From positions 4,160,001 through 4,224,000 of the forward strand of contig NZ_BNJG01000001.1 of NCBI RefSeq assembly GCF_016587375.1: a DNA stretch of 64,000 nucleotides. The letters run 5' to 3'. This document shows positions 52,875 to 61,471 of this stretch, piece by piece. The notes below the pieces were generated by a model. It ran no database searches, was not told where the DNA came from, and worked only from the letters and a program-made list of their open reading frames with translations. Made by a program: the position numbers and the translations under genes. Numbering within the stretch: the first letter of the stretch is position 1; every line of letters starts with the position of its first letter. The stretch comes from Ktedonobacter robiniae. GTDB taxonomy: Bacteria; Chloroflexota; Ktedonobacteria; Ktedonobacterales; Ktedonobacteraceae.

Positions 52875-54404
52875 ATGGATGGCGAGCGGCCAGGAACAGG
52901 GGAGACTATCATATTGGCAGATCAATCTATTGAAACCGCTTCTGGGAATACTCAAGAGGCCCATCGTCTGGAGCGAAATGTCCTGGCCGTCCCGCATGGA
53001 ATTGCGCTGGCAGCAGCAGCGATGGCGCCCGCTATCGCTGTTGTGCTGAATGCACCGGCGGCGGGTCCGGTAGCCGGAGCGGCGCTCCCACTCTCTTTCT
53101 TATTGGCGTTTATCGGGTGCCTGTTTGTGGGAAATACCGTTGTCCAATTTGCGCGCCGACTTCCCTCAGCAGGATCATTCTACACATTCAATAGTCACGG
53201 GTTGGGCAAAACGGCAGGCTTTTTTACCGGCTGGCTTTTCTGGATCGGTTATGCTGTGCTTGCACCGGGACTCTTCGATGCTCTGGGCGCATTTGCGCAT
53301 GATTATGTTGTCGGGACTTTTCATGCTGATGTTCCCTGGTGGATTTTCAGCCTTATCGGTATGGCGATAGTAGGGGGGCTTTCCTGGCGCAGCATCAAAG
53401 CCTCGGTGCAGGTCGACCTGGTATTGCTGAGCATCGAGGTGATTATTTTTCTCGTGCTGGCAGTTATCGCCATCGCGAAAGGTGGCAGTGGTAATTCGTT
53501 CACAGTATTTACACCGGCAGCGTCGCCGAGTGGTTTCTCCGGCGTCGGACTGGGTGTTGTCTTCGGCATTCTCTCGTTTGTTGGCTTCGATGCGGCGGCA
53601 ACACTGGGAGAAGAGACAAAGAACCCAAGGCGAAGTGTGCCACTGGCGGTCGGTGGGGCGCTGCTCTTTGTGGGTGTGTTCTACGTGGTGATAATGTACG
53701 CACTGACGGCGGGCTATGGACTGAATAATCCCGCGAACATGAAGGCGTTCTTAAGTGATGCCAATCCCATTGTCACGCTTGCTCACAGAGATGCCCCCTG
53801 GTTGGAACAACTCGTTGACCTGTGCGCAATCACGGGCATTTTCTCCTGCCTCATGGCCATCCACAATACGACCACACGTGTCATTTTCTCCATGGGGCGT
53901 GATCGCGTGCTGCCCGCTCTGCTTGGGCGTGTGCACCGCCGCTGGTTCTCTGCATATACCGCGATTATCGTGCAGACGATCTTTACGCTGATGGTTGGCC
54001 TTGGCACAGGGGTGTGGTTAGGTCCGGGTGCAACTGGCGCCTATGGCTTCACCGGGGCCATCGGGACAGTGGCGATTGTGGTTGTCTACATCCTGAGTAA
54101 TATCGCGCTGATTCGCTATTTCTTCAGGTTGCCAGAGCGCAACGTATTTGTGCATATCATTTTGCCGCTCCTGGGTGTAGCGGTGCTGGTGTATCCTCTG
54201 TGGGCAATTGTTCAGCCTGGCCAGGCATATCCATATAATTGGGTCCCAATTATCGTGCTTGTCTGGCTGGTGATAGGGATCGCAACCTACTTTTATTTCC
54301 GCGTCAAGTCTCCTGAGAAGCTGACCGCGCTGGGTTCTTTCCTGGCTGAAGACGCTTCAGCCGAAGAGCCCGCGCCGCTGGATGAGGAGCAGGTTGCCGG
54401 GTAG
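52875..54404 (+). CDS. APC-superfamily amino acid/amine permease
   Basis: A 12-helix amino acid/polyamine/organocation transporter of up to 509 aa. The first helix has NVLAVPHGIALAAAAMAPAIAVVLNAP. FGILSFVGFDAAATLGEETKNPRRSVPLAV is the consensus helix-6 region in which the unwound substrate site lies. The N-terminus is uncertain; a TTG near 52912 (ILADQSIETA) with AGGGGAGA is an alternative. It probably imports the amine or amino acid processed by the downstream enzymes. Confidence 0.9.
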   Translation: MDGERPGTGETIILADQSIETASGNTQEAHRLERNVLAVPHGIALAAAAMAPAIAVVLNAPAAGPVAGAALPLSFLLAFIGCLFVGNTVVQFARRLPSAGSFYTFNSHGLGKTAGFFTGWLFWIGYAVLAPGLFDALGAFAHDYVVGTFHADVPWWIFSLIGMAIVGGLSWRSIKASVQVDLVLLSIEVIIFLVLAVIAIAKGGSGNSFTVFTPAASPSGFSGVGLGVVFGILSFVGFDAAATLGEETKNPRRSVPLAVGGALLFVGVFYVVIMYALTAGYGLNNPANMKAFLSDANPIVTLAHRDAPWLEQLVDLCAITGIFSCLMAIHNTTTRVIFSMGRDRVLPALLGRVHRRWFSAYTAIIVQTIFTLMVGLGTGVWLGPGATGAYGFTGAIGTVAIVVVYILSNIALIRYFFRLPERNVFVHIILPLLGVAVLVYPLWAIVQPGQAYPYNWVPIIVLVWLVIGIATYFYFRVKSPEKLTALGSFLAEDASAEEPAPLDEEQVAG

Positions 54405-54504
54405 GTTCGTAGACGCGGGGCAGTGACAAAGAAAGAAGGTATGGTGTCTGCGGATGACACGAGGGCGTAGGTGATCCGCAGACGCGATATGATGGTGGAA
54501 ACGC

Positions 54505-55197
54505 ATGCTAACAGTTGAAAACAAAGTTATTTATTCCACGCTTGCAGAACTGGTTGATCCTCAGCATACAGCGGTCGTTGTTGTGGATATGCAGAACGAT
54601 TTTTGTAAACCTGAAGGGGCGTTTGACCGATTGGGGATAGATCTCGCGATGTATGCGCCGATGATTCCACGCCTGGAGCGGCTGTTAGCCGACGCGCGTG
54701 CCGCTGGTGTCCTGATTATCTATATTAAGATGACGGTGCTCCCGGGTCGTCGCAGTGAGTCACCGGCCCAACTGCGTTTTAATATGCGCTTGCATCTGCC
54801 ATCTCATCCTGCGAGCGAGCCGCTCTTATACACGGTAGAAGGTACCCCTGGACAGGAAATCATTCCAGAACTGGCTCCAGAAGCGGGCGATCTCATTGTA
54901 CAAAAATACCGCTCAAGTGGTTTCTGGGGGACAAATCTGGATTTGCTTCTGCGCAGCAATGCGGTCGAGACAGTGGTTATGACTGGTTGTACCACGGAGG
55001 GATGCGTTGAGTCTACCGCGCGCGACGCACTCTTCAACGATTACTATGTTGTACTGCCAGAAGATTGCGTGGCGAGCGATGATCCGCGGCAGCATGAAGC
55101 CTCGCTCTTTTTGATGCGTCACCGCTTTGATGTGGCCACGTCTGATGATATTCTGGCGATCTGGCAGGGAGTCGGCAAGAAGACGAAGCGATCCTGA
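54505..55197 (+). CDS. Isochorismatase-family cysteine hydrolase
   Basis: A 230-aa amidohydrolase of the isochorismatase fold. AVVVVDMQNDFC supplies the Asp, and VMTGCTTEGCVESTARDA the nucleophile Cys in the typical T-x-C-V-E setting; the Lys of the triad probably lies in IIYIKMTV. Relatives such as RutB (ureidoacrylate amidohydrolase) and N-carbamoylsarcosine amidase release carbamate or ammonia from N-carbamoyl compounds. Its place between a permease and a reductase suggests amide hydrolysis in the cluster's pathway. Confidence 0.88.
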   Translation: MLTVENKVIYSTLAELVDPQHTAVVVVDMQNDFCKPEGAFDRLGIDLAMYAPMIPRLERLLADARAAGVLIIYIKMTVLPGRRSESPAQLRFNMRLHLPSHPASEPLLYTVEGTPGQEIIPELAPEAGDLIVQKYRSSGFWGTNLDLLLRSNAVETVVMTGCTTEGCVESTARDALFNDYYVVLPEDCVASDDPRQHEASLFLMRHRFDVATSDDILAIWQGVGKKTKRS

Positions 55198-55262
55198 CTG
55201 CTGAGCCGGTGGGGTGCTGGCGAAGCGTAGGGACAAGAGTCGGATGAGAAGGAGGGCGTGTA

Positions 55263-56012
55263 ATGAACAAATTAGCTGGCAAGGTCGCGATTGTAACTGG
55301 CGCTGCCCATGGCATTGGACGCGGGATCGCGGAGGCCTTCGCCCTTGAGGGGGCCGATGTCGCGATTGCCGACGTGGCGACTGCCGAGAAGGCACAGCCT
55401 GTGCTGGACGCGATACGCCAGAACGGGCGGAAAGCGCTGTTTGTGCGTACTGATGTGGCGGATGAGCAGCAGGTACGAGCAATGGTGGACAGCGTGCTTG
55501 AGACCTTCGGACACGTGGATATCCTGGTCAACAATGCCGGTATTTTCACGCAATCGCTGGTAGAAGTTCTTCCCATCGAGGACTGGGATCGCGTGCTGAA
55601 TGTGAATTTGCGTGGCACCTTTCTGTGTACGCGCTATGTGCTACCACACTTGCTTGAGCAGGGCGGCGGGCGTGTGATCAATATTGCTTCACAACTGGGC
55701 TATCTCGGCGGACGCGAGGTCGCCCATTACAGCGCCAGTAAAGGTGGGGTAATTGCCTTTACAAAAGCATTGGCACGCGAGGTGTCAACCAGAAATGTCC
55801 TGGTGAATGCGATTGCCCCTGGCCCCATTGTCACCGATTTACTGCGATCTGAGACAGAGGAATGGAAAGCCGCCAAGTTGGCTGAGCTTCCCATCGGGCG
55901 CTTTGGCGAAGTGAGTGAGGTGGCGCCAACAGCGGTTTTTCTGGCATCTGATGATGCCTCGTATTATGTGGGGCAAACGCTCGGACCCAATGGCGGGGAT
56001 GTCATGCTTTAG
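55263..56012 (+). CDS. Short-chain dehydrogenase/reductase (first)
   Basis: A classical SDR of 249 aa: cofactor loop VTGAAHGIGRGIAE, NNAGIF, active-site Ser in INIASQLGYLGG, YSASKGG with Tyr and Lys, and APGPIVTDLL. The Asp in VAIADVAT after the second strand suggests NAD(H) rather than NADP(H). GGAGGGCGTG precedes the start. It probably oxidises an alcohol intermediate of the pathway; a second SDR follows four genes later. Confidence 0.93.
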   Translation: MNKLAGKVAIVTGAAHGIGRGIAEAFALEGADVAIADVATAEKAQPVLDAIRQNGRKALFVRTDVADEQQVRAMVDSVLETFGHVDILVNNAGIFTQSLVEVLPIEDWDRVLNVNLRGTFLCTRYVLPHLLEQGGGRVINIASQLGYLGGREVAHYSASKGGVIAFTKALAREVSTRNVLVNAIAPGPIVTDLLRSETEEWKAAKLAELPIGRFGEVSEVAPTAVFLASDDASYYVGQTLGPNGGDVML

Positions 56013-56038
56013 TTTCTGGAAAGTTAGAATAAACTGCG

Positions 56039-57391
56039 ATGAGTAATGTCGAAATCGTGAAGCAGGCTCAAGCCGCTGGTATCCAACTCGTACGTTTTCT
56101 GTATTGCGATCATAGCGGGGTAACACGAAGCAAGGCCATTCATGTCTCCCACCTTGAGAAGAAACTCCATGAAGGTCTGGGGCTGACACGCGCGCAGATG
56201 GCGATGAATATGCTGGATCAACTGACCGACGTGGAGGGCATGGAACCGGTGGGCGAGATCCGCCTTGTGCCTGACCCGGAGACGTTCAGCGTGTTGCCCT
56301 GGACGCCGGGTAGCGCGAGTTTGCTCTGTGATCAACTGGATCACAATCATTTGAACTGGGGCGCGTGCCCGCGCTTGTTTCTGAAGGATATCGCGACAAA
56401 GGCCAGTGAAGCTGGCATCAAGGTCGAGGCTACCTTTGAGAACGAATTTTATCTGGCGCGTGAGCTGGATGGTATCTATACTCCCCCCTTCGGCCGAGAA
56501 CCCGTCTACAGCTCGATCGGATTGGATCTCTCGGCGCAGGTGATGCACGATATTGTGAAGGCACTGTGCGAGCAAGGTCTTGTCGTAGAGCAGGCGATTA
56601 ATGAGTACGGTCCGGGCCAGCAGGAGATTTCTGTGCGCCATGCCCCAGCGCTGCGGGCCGCCGATAATCAAATCAAACTGCGCGATACCGCGCGTGGCGT
56701 GGCTTTGCAGCATGGACTGCTGGCCAGTTTCGCCCCCAAGCCGTTTCCGGATGAGATTGGCAGCGGCTGCCACGTTCACTTTAGCCTCTGGGATCAGGAG
56801 AGTGGACGTAGCTTGCTGTATGATCCACTGGACCCGCGCGGACTCAGCCATGACGGGCGCTCCTTTATCGCCGGTATTCTTGAGCATCTCCCCGCGTTGG
56901 TTGGCCTGACCTGTCCCAGCTACAACTCGTATCGGCGGCTCCAACCTCAGGCCTGGAGTTCTGCATATACCTCCTGGGGCTTTGACAATCGTGAAGCGGC
57001 AGTGCGTATCGTCTCACCGTTCTGGGGACGCGAAGAGCAGTCCTATCACATCGAACTGAAAACAGTGGATGGCAGTGCCAATCCCTATATTGCACTTGCT
57101 GGACTGATTGCTGCTGGATTGGATGGTATCAAACGGCAACTTGATCCAGGGGCGCCATGCGAACACGATCCAGACAAATTGAGCGAAAGTGAGCGTGAGC
57201 AGAACCGCGTTCGTCGTTTACCGACAACGATGGTCGACGCACTGGATGAGCTGGAACGCGATCAACTCTTCATGGAGGCCATGGGAGACCTGATGAGCCG
57301 GTCCTACCTGGCCGTACGCCGCTCGGAAGAGAAAGCTTTTGCGGAGCAGGATATCGATTTTGAGATTCGTAACCACTTCTATAAATTCTAG
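56039..57391 (+). CDS. Glutamine synthetase-family enzyme (gamma-glutamylamide synthetase-like)
   Basis: A type I glutamine-synthetase-like ligase of 450 aa. FLYCDHSGVTRSKAI begins the beta-grasp domain. The catalytic domain shows VEATFENEFYL, YGPGQQEISV, LLASFAPKPFPDEIGSGCHVHFSL, NSYRRLQPQAWSSAYTSWGF and the Arg-rich EAAVRIVSP. True GlnA would have tighter matches and nitrogen-control motifs; this belongs with the FluG/PuuA-like group that joins glutamate to an amine. The next gene encodes the amidohydrolase that in fungal FluG is fused to it. The start has no strong ribosome binding site and follows the SDR by 26 bases. Confidence 0.9.
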   Translation: MSNVEIVKQAQAAGIQLVRFLYCDHSGVTRSKAIHVSHLEKKLHEGLGLTRAQMAMNMLDQLTDVEGMEPVGEIRLVPDPETFSVLPWTPGSASLLCDQLDHNHLNWGACPRLFLKDIATKASEAGIKVEATFENEFYLARELDGIYTPPFGREPVYSSIGLDLSAQVMHDIVKALCEQGLVVEQAINEYGPGQQEISVRHAPALRAADNQIKLRDTARGVALQHGLLASFAPKPFPDEIGSGCHVHFSLWDQESGRSLLYDPLDPRGLSHDGRSFIAGILEHLPALVGLTCPSYNSYRRLQPQAWSSAYTSWGFDNREAAVRIVSPFWGREEQSYHIELKTVDGSANPYIALAGLIAAGLDGIKRQLDPGAPCEHDPDKLSESEREQNRVRRLPTTMVDALDELERDQLFMEAMGDLMSRSYLAVRRSEEKAFAEQDIDFEIRNHFYKF

Positions 57392-57409
57392 CCTGTCTGG
57401 AGACGCTCA

Positions 57410-58552
57410 ATGACATCGATAGATCTCACACATGTGCCGCTGGCGGATAATCACTGCCATGGCATCTTTCGTACGCAAGGACCGATGGATATACCTTCCT
57501 GGCGTCAACACTTCACCGAAGCCAGCGACCATACAATGCGAACGACGCATGTGGCGACGACGCTTTTTTATCAGCGCTTGATACGTGCGATGGCCGAATT
57601 TTTCGAGTGTGAAGTCACAGAAGATGCTGTACTGGCGGCACGTCAAAAATACGATGACCGCAGCCTGGTGCGCCGGTATCTGCAAGCGGCCAACTTCGAG
57701 GTTCTTTTCCTGGATAAGGGCTACCCACCCCTGGAGATGCTTCTCTCTGATGCAGAACACGCGGAACTGGCCAGTTGCCGCGTGGCACCCATGTTGCGCG
57801 TGGAACTGCTGATGCAAGATTTGGTTGCCAAACATGACACACTATCTGCTATAGTCGAGGCGCTAAAGGCAGCTCTAAACGACGTTCGTGGGCAAGGCTA
57901 CGTCGCATTAAAAAGTATCGTGGCATACCGTACAGGATTGGATATCCGCACCTGGAACAGTGATGATGTCAACATAGCCTTTGCTGAAGCTAGACGCGAG
58001 GTACAAGCAAAAGGTGCGGTTCGCCTGGGCTATAAGCCGCTGCTAGATACGCTGCTGCACGTAGTCTTTGCTGAAGCAGCCGGACAAGAACTGCCAATAC
58101 AGTTTCATACGGGTTATGGCGATACCGACGCTGATATGCTGCTGGCGAACCCTCTGAATCTGCGCGCTGTACTGGAGCGAAAAGAGTATCGGGCTATGCC
58201 CATTGTTCTACTGCATGAGTCCTATCCCTATACTCGTCAGGGGGCTTACCTGGCAGCAGTCTATGAGCATGTGTATTTCGATCTCTCTTACGGTATTCCA
58301 TTTCTGGGCTACAGCGAGATGCTTGAGTTTACACGCGCAGCCTTTGACATCGCCCCTTTCTCAAAGTTGCTTTATAGTTCTGATGGCGTAGGTGTGCCTG
58401 AACTGCACTGGCTTAGCGCCCGCGATGGCCGGAAAATCCTGGGGCAGGCGCTGGGCGAGCGTGTGGCAACCGGCGAACTGGATGTGGCTGGGGCCGAGGC
58501 GGCTGGAGTAGCGGTGCTTCGTGACAATGCTCTGCGGCTCTACGGCCTTTAG
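57410..58552 (+). CDS. FluG-type amidohydrolase
   Basis: A 380-aa metal-dependent amidohydrolase of the TIM-barrel superfamily. PLADNHCHGIF gives the N-terminal HxH metal ligands, QFHTGYGD and VLLHESYPYTRQGAYLAAVY the following His residues, and YSSDGVGVPELHWLSA the final Asp. It resembles the N-terminal half of FluG, whose C-terminal half is a glutamine-synthetase domain such as the gene 18 bases upstream encodes. It may hydrolyse an amide, lactam or gamma-glutamyl product. Confidence 0.85.
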   Translation: MTSIDLTHVPLADNHCHGIFRTQGPMDIPSWRQHFTEASDHTMRTTHVATTLFYQRLIRAMAEFFECEVTEDAVLAARQKYDDRSLVRRYLQAANFEVLFLDKGYPPLEMLLSDAEHAELASCRVAPMLRVELLMQDLVAKHDTLSAIVEALKAALNDVRGQGYVALKSIVAYRTGLDIRTWNSDDVNIAFAEARREVQAKGAVRLGYKPLLDTLLHVVFAEAAGQELPIQFHTGYGDTDADMLLANPLNLRAVLERKEYRAMPIVLLHESYPYTRQGAYLAAVYEHVYFDLSYGIPFLGYSEMLEFTRAAFDIAPFSKLLYSSDGVGVPELHWLSARDGRKILGQALGERVATGELDVAGAEAAGVAVLRDNALRLYGL

Positions 58553-58569
58553 ATATTTTGGAGGTAAAT

Positions 58570-59346
58570 ATGGGCAGGTTAGCAGAGAAAGTGGTCTTTC
58601 TCACGGGTGGCGGGGGGGTGCTTGGCCGCGCGAGCGCGGGACTGTTCGCACGGGAAGGAGCACGCGTCGCTGTTGTGGATACGCTCAAGGACAAGGCAGA
58701 GGAGACAGCGCAGGGCATTATTGCCAGCGGCGGCGATGCGATTGCGCTATGTACTGACGTCACGGACGAAGCTGCCGTACGAGCAGCGGTTGAGGCGACG
58801 GTGCAACATTGGGGACATCTGGATACCATCTTCAATAATGCTGGCGTTATGCCCCATCAGGACGAATCAGTCCTGACCCTGGATGTTGAACTGATGGCAC
58901 GTATTTACGCAATCAATGTGACAGGGACCGCTTTGTGCTGCAAATATGCCATACCACATATCAAACGGACGGGCGGTGGTGCGATCGTCAATATGAGTTC
59001 GTTCTTGGCGGTCGTGGGCTGCATCAAGCCGCAAGATGCCTATGGTGCCAGCAAGGGAGCCATTGTGGCTTTAACGCATTCCCTGGCTGTGCAATTTGGC
59101 AGAGATGGCATTCGTGTGAACGCGCTCTGCCCCGGCCCGATCGAAACTGAGCATGTGCGGCACTTTTTTGCTGACGAGGCGGCACGAAAGTTGCGACTTG
59201 ACCATATCCCGCTGGGACGTTTTGGGCGGCCAGAAGATGTCGCAGAACTGGCACTGTTTCTTGCATCCGATGCCGCGGGTTGGCTGACGGGTCAGGCTAT
59301 TGTGCTCGATGGCGGTGTTTCGTGCAATTATTTCAGCGTTTTGTAG
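58570..59346 (+). CDS. Short-chain dehydrogenase/reductase (second)
   Basis: A classical SDR of 258 aa. LTGGGGVLGRASAGLF is the cofactor loop, FNNAGVMP, IVNMSSFLAVVG, YGASKGAIVALTHSL and CPGPIETEHV the remaining signature parts. VAVVDTLKD suggests NAD(H). The start at 58570 is fixed by GGAGGTAAAT directly before the ATG; it is 17 bases after the amidohydrolase stop. It is only moderately similar to the SDR at 55263, so the two probably act on different intermediates. Confidence 0.93.
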   Translation: MGRLAEKVVFLTGGGGVLGRASAGLFAREGARVAVVDTLKDKAEETAQGIIASGGDAIALCTDVTDEAAVRAAVEATVQHWGHLDTIFNNAGVMPHQDESVLTLDVELMARIYAINVTGTALCCKYAIPHIKRTGGGAIVNMSSFLAVVGCIKPQDAYGASKGAIVALTHSLAVQFGRDGIRVNALCPGPIETEHVRHFFADEAARKLRLDHIPLGRFGRPEDVAELALFLASDAAGWLTGQAIVLDGGVSCNYFSVL

Positions 59347-59368
59347 TATTTCAAACGAAGAGGAACCT

Positions 59369-60130
59369 ATGTGTCGTCTGCTTGGGTATGTAACGCGTGA
59401 GCCGGTTACCGTCGCCCATCTCCTAAACAATACATTACAGGCATTTGTGGAAGCGTCACACCTTCACGGTGACGGCTGGGGCTTTGCCTGGTACGATGAG
59501 TCCAATCGATTGCAAGTGGCGAAAGCTCCTGAGCCAGCTCACGCCAGTAAAGAGTTCTCTAACCTGGCAGAACACATGCGTACCGATACCTTTCTCGGTC
59601 ACTTGCGCTGGGCCACCCCTGGTTTTCCGCTCAGTATAGCCAACACGCATCCGTTTACTTATGATCAGATGGCTTTTGCGCATAATGGGCTCATTCAGCC
59701 CAATGCAGAACTCGAAAAACTCATCGCTCCGCAGCTGCACGAAAACCTTGCGGGAACGACGGATAGTGAACGCCACTTTCTGGCACTTCTCTCCGCGCTT
59801 GAGAGCGCACCTGCGGTTGAGGCTATACAGACATATATAAAGCTGGTTCACGAGCGCTTGCAGGTAGTAAGCGCGAATTTTCTCCTACTCATGCCAGACG
59901 CGCTCTACGCAGTCTGCGATTTTGATCCGCAATCTGAGCTAGCTCAAAAAGAACCGGACTACTTCTCACTGAAGTATCGCATTACAGACGATGCGGTCTT
60001 GATTGGGTCAACAGGTTTGCAGCAGGATGAAGCATGGAAAACGCTCGAAAATGGTCAGATGCTCCTTGTCAATCGTGGTAGACTTAGGGTGGCTGTTATC
60101 GATATCGCCGATAAAAGAGAAATCGGCTGA
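59369..60130 (+). CDS. Class II glutamine amidotransferase
   Basis: An Ntn-fold class II amidotransferase of 253 aa. After removal of Met, Cys2 (MCRLLGYVTREP) is the nucleophile. HGDGWGFAWYDE, HLRWATPGFPLSIANTHPF and AHNGLI are the conserved glutaminase segments, as in YafJ and EgtC. EgtC removes a gamma-glutamyl group, so this enzyme could release the product from a gamma-glutamyl intermediate made by the glutamine-synthetase-like enzyme upstream. The start at 59369 is required by the Cys2 rule; GAAGAGGAA precedes it. Confidence 0.9.
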   Translation: MCRLLGYVTREPVTVAHLLNNTLQAFVEASHLHGDGWGFAWYDESNRLQVAKAPEPAHASKEFSNLAEHMRTDTFLGHLRWATPGFPLSIANTHPFTYDQMAFAHNGLIQPNAELEKLIAPQLHENLAGTTDSERHFLALLSALESAPAVEAIQTYIKLVHERLQVVSANFLLLMPDALYAVCDFDPQSELAQKEPDYFSLKYRITDDAVLIGSTGLQQDEAWKTLENGQMLLVNRGRLRVAVIDIADKREIG

Positions 60131-60156
60131 AGTTCAATGCAGGAGTAGTACCGATC

Positions 60157-60813
60157 ATTACTTCAACAGGAGACACGAAGAAGATAGAGCGCGCCAGCGA
60201 TCTCGCGTATGAGCGTATCCGCACTATGATTATTGATCTGCGTCTGCAGCCGGGGGCAATGGTGAATGAGTTGTCCCTGGCCGCGGAGATAGAACTGGGA
60301 CGGACGCCGGTTCACGAGGCAGTGGCGCGCCTGGTGGTTGATCGCCTTGTGAAGGTGCTTCCCAGGCGTGGTCTAATGATCACACCAATTGGACTGGAAG
60401 AAGTGCGTGAAATTTTCGAGGCACGTGAGGCGATCGAGTGTGGCAATGCTTACTTCGCCGTACAACACGCGACTGCTGCCGAGCTTGCAGAACTCCGTCG
60501 CCTGGTTGAGCAGGCGGAGAACGCTCGCGAAGAGACAGCTGTGCAACGGTTTTTAGATGACGATCAGTTTATTCATCGCTTCCTTGCCAGTTGTGTGCAC
60601 AATTCGTTATTGCAGGATGCGACCAATCAGATCTTGATGCATAGTTTACGTTTCTGGCGCTTCTATTTTGCAAGGTATCATATCGCAGAGAGCACTCTTA
60701 TCTCTCATCGAGCATTGCTTGCGGCATTGGAGCAGCGCGATGCTCAAGGAGCGTATATGGCTATGCGTGAGCATATACGAACCTCGCGTGCTTTACTGAA
60801 CAAGTTGTTCTAA
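60157..60813 (+). CDS. GntR-family regulator (FCD type), non-ATG start likely
   Basis: A GntR regulator with N-terminal winged helix (IERASDLAYERIRTMIIDLR, LSLAAEIELGRTPVHEAVARL, LVKVLPRRGLMITPI) and a C-terminal FCD ligand domain (AREAIECGNAYFA, DDQFIHRFLASC, SHRALLAALEQRDAQGAYMAMREHI). The first in-frame ATG (60226) would cut off the first DNA-binding helix. The frame is open upstream to at least 60121 and AGGAG at 60140-60144 points to ATC 60154 or ATT 60157 as start, or else an indel. It probably controls the cluster that it ends. Confidence 0.85.
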   Translation: MTSTGDTKKIERASDLAYERIRTMIIDLRLQPGAMVNELSLAAEIELGRTPVHEAVARLVVDRLVKVLPRRGLMITPIGLEEVREIFEAREAIECGNAYFAVQHATAAELAELRRLVEQAENAREETAVQRFLDDDQFIHRFLASCVHNSLLQDATNQILMHSLRFWRFYFARYHIAESTLISHRALLAALEQRDAQGAYMAMREHIRTSRALLNKLF

Positions 60814-60842
60814 AAAGGATCTCTCTGCGAGTACCTCCAGGT

Positions 60843-60925
60843 ATCCCCTCACCGCCTCTGAACACCCCCCCCCGCATTCATGCATGGGGATGCGCAGAGG
60901 CGTTCCTTGTTAGGTGAGAGGGGAT
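60843..60925 (+). terminator. Extended hairpin after the GntR gene
   Basis: ATCCCCTCAC (60843-60852) pairs with 60914-60925 (one bulge) and CGCCTCTG (60853-60860) with CAGAGGCG (60895-60902). It closes the metabolic cluster. No T-run follows. Confidence 0.65.
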
Positions 60926-61154
60926 GGAGAAGAAGCAGGACCTGACATAGAGCAGATAATCACCTGTACTGGCTACATGGGACATCCGTTCGGAAAAAGC
61001 CGCTGTTAAGTAGGATCGAGTATGTTTTCAGTGCTTGCAGATGGATGTGCAATGAGGATAAAATCAAGAATGTGAACAGGTGCTCACAAGACAATAGAAA
61101 AATCAACGGGAACGTGAGGAGCGGCAGCAGGCGGCCCATCAATAAAATGTAAAA

Positions 61155-61282
61155 AGGACTTTTTCTAAAATTATCGCGGATTCTGGTACTTTTTCTAATT
61201 TTATTGCGGATTTTTCTAAACGTAGAGGGCCACTCTGGACCCTCCTCCTGCTCATTCTATTCTAAAGTTACTGCGGACGACA
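61155..61282 (+). repeat. Repeat array A, copy 2
   Basis: TTTTCTAAAATTATCGCGGA at 61161 and TTTTCTAATTTTATTGCGGA at 61191 are 30 bases apart, followed by a partial unit, an AGAGGGCC segment and the last unit GCTCATTCTATTCTAAAGTT with ACTGCGGACGACACA. The order and spacing match the array at 34441 base for base over most of its length, in the same orientation. Array C follows after about 20 bases. Confidence 0.85.
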
Positions 61283-61304
61283 CAATGTGAGAATTTTGTC
61301 ATTA

Positions 61305-61370
61305 ACACCATGGTTTTAGAGGTTCTCCAAAGCTATGCTTCCATTTTTCTCGCTCCAAAACTATGCTTCC
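61305..61370 (+). repeat. Repeat array C, copy 2
   Basis: It matches 33275-33337: CACCATGGTTTTAGAGG, then units ending CTATGCTTCC at 61342 and 61370, the second preceded by ATTTTTCTCGCTCCAAAA. Unlike at the first locus, it directly follows an array A. Confidence 0.8.
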
Positions 61371-61471
61371 TCGAACAGACACAGTACATATGACAGCAGA
61401 AAAACGTAGTCGCTCTACTTTTCCGTTGATCTCAACTGTCTAATAGGACAACGCCAGGTTATATCGTCATC

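Noticed and set aside
56024..56944. 306-codon minus-strand frame opposite the glutamine-synthetase-like gene
   Set aside because: It shadows a conserved enzyme gene and carries no recognisable motif.
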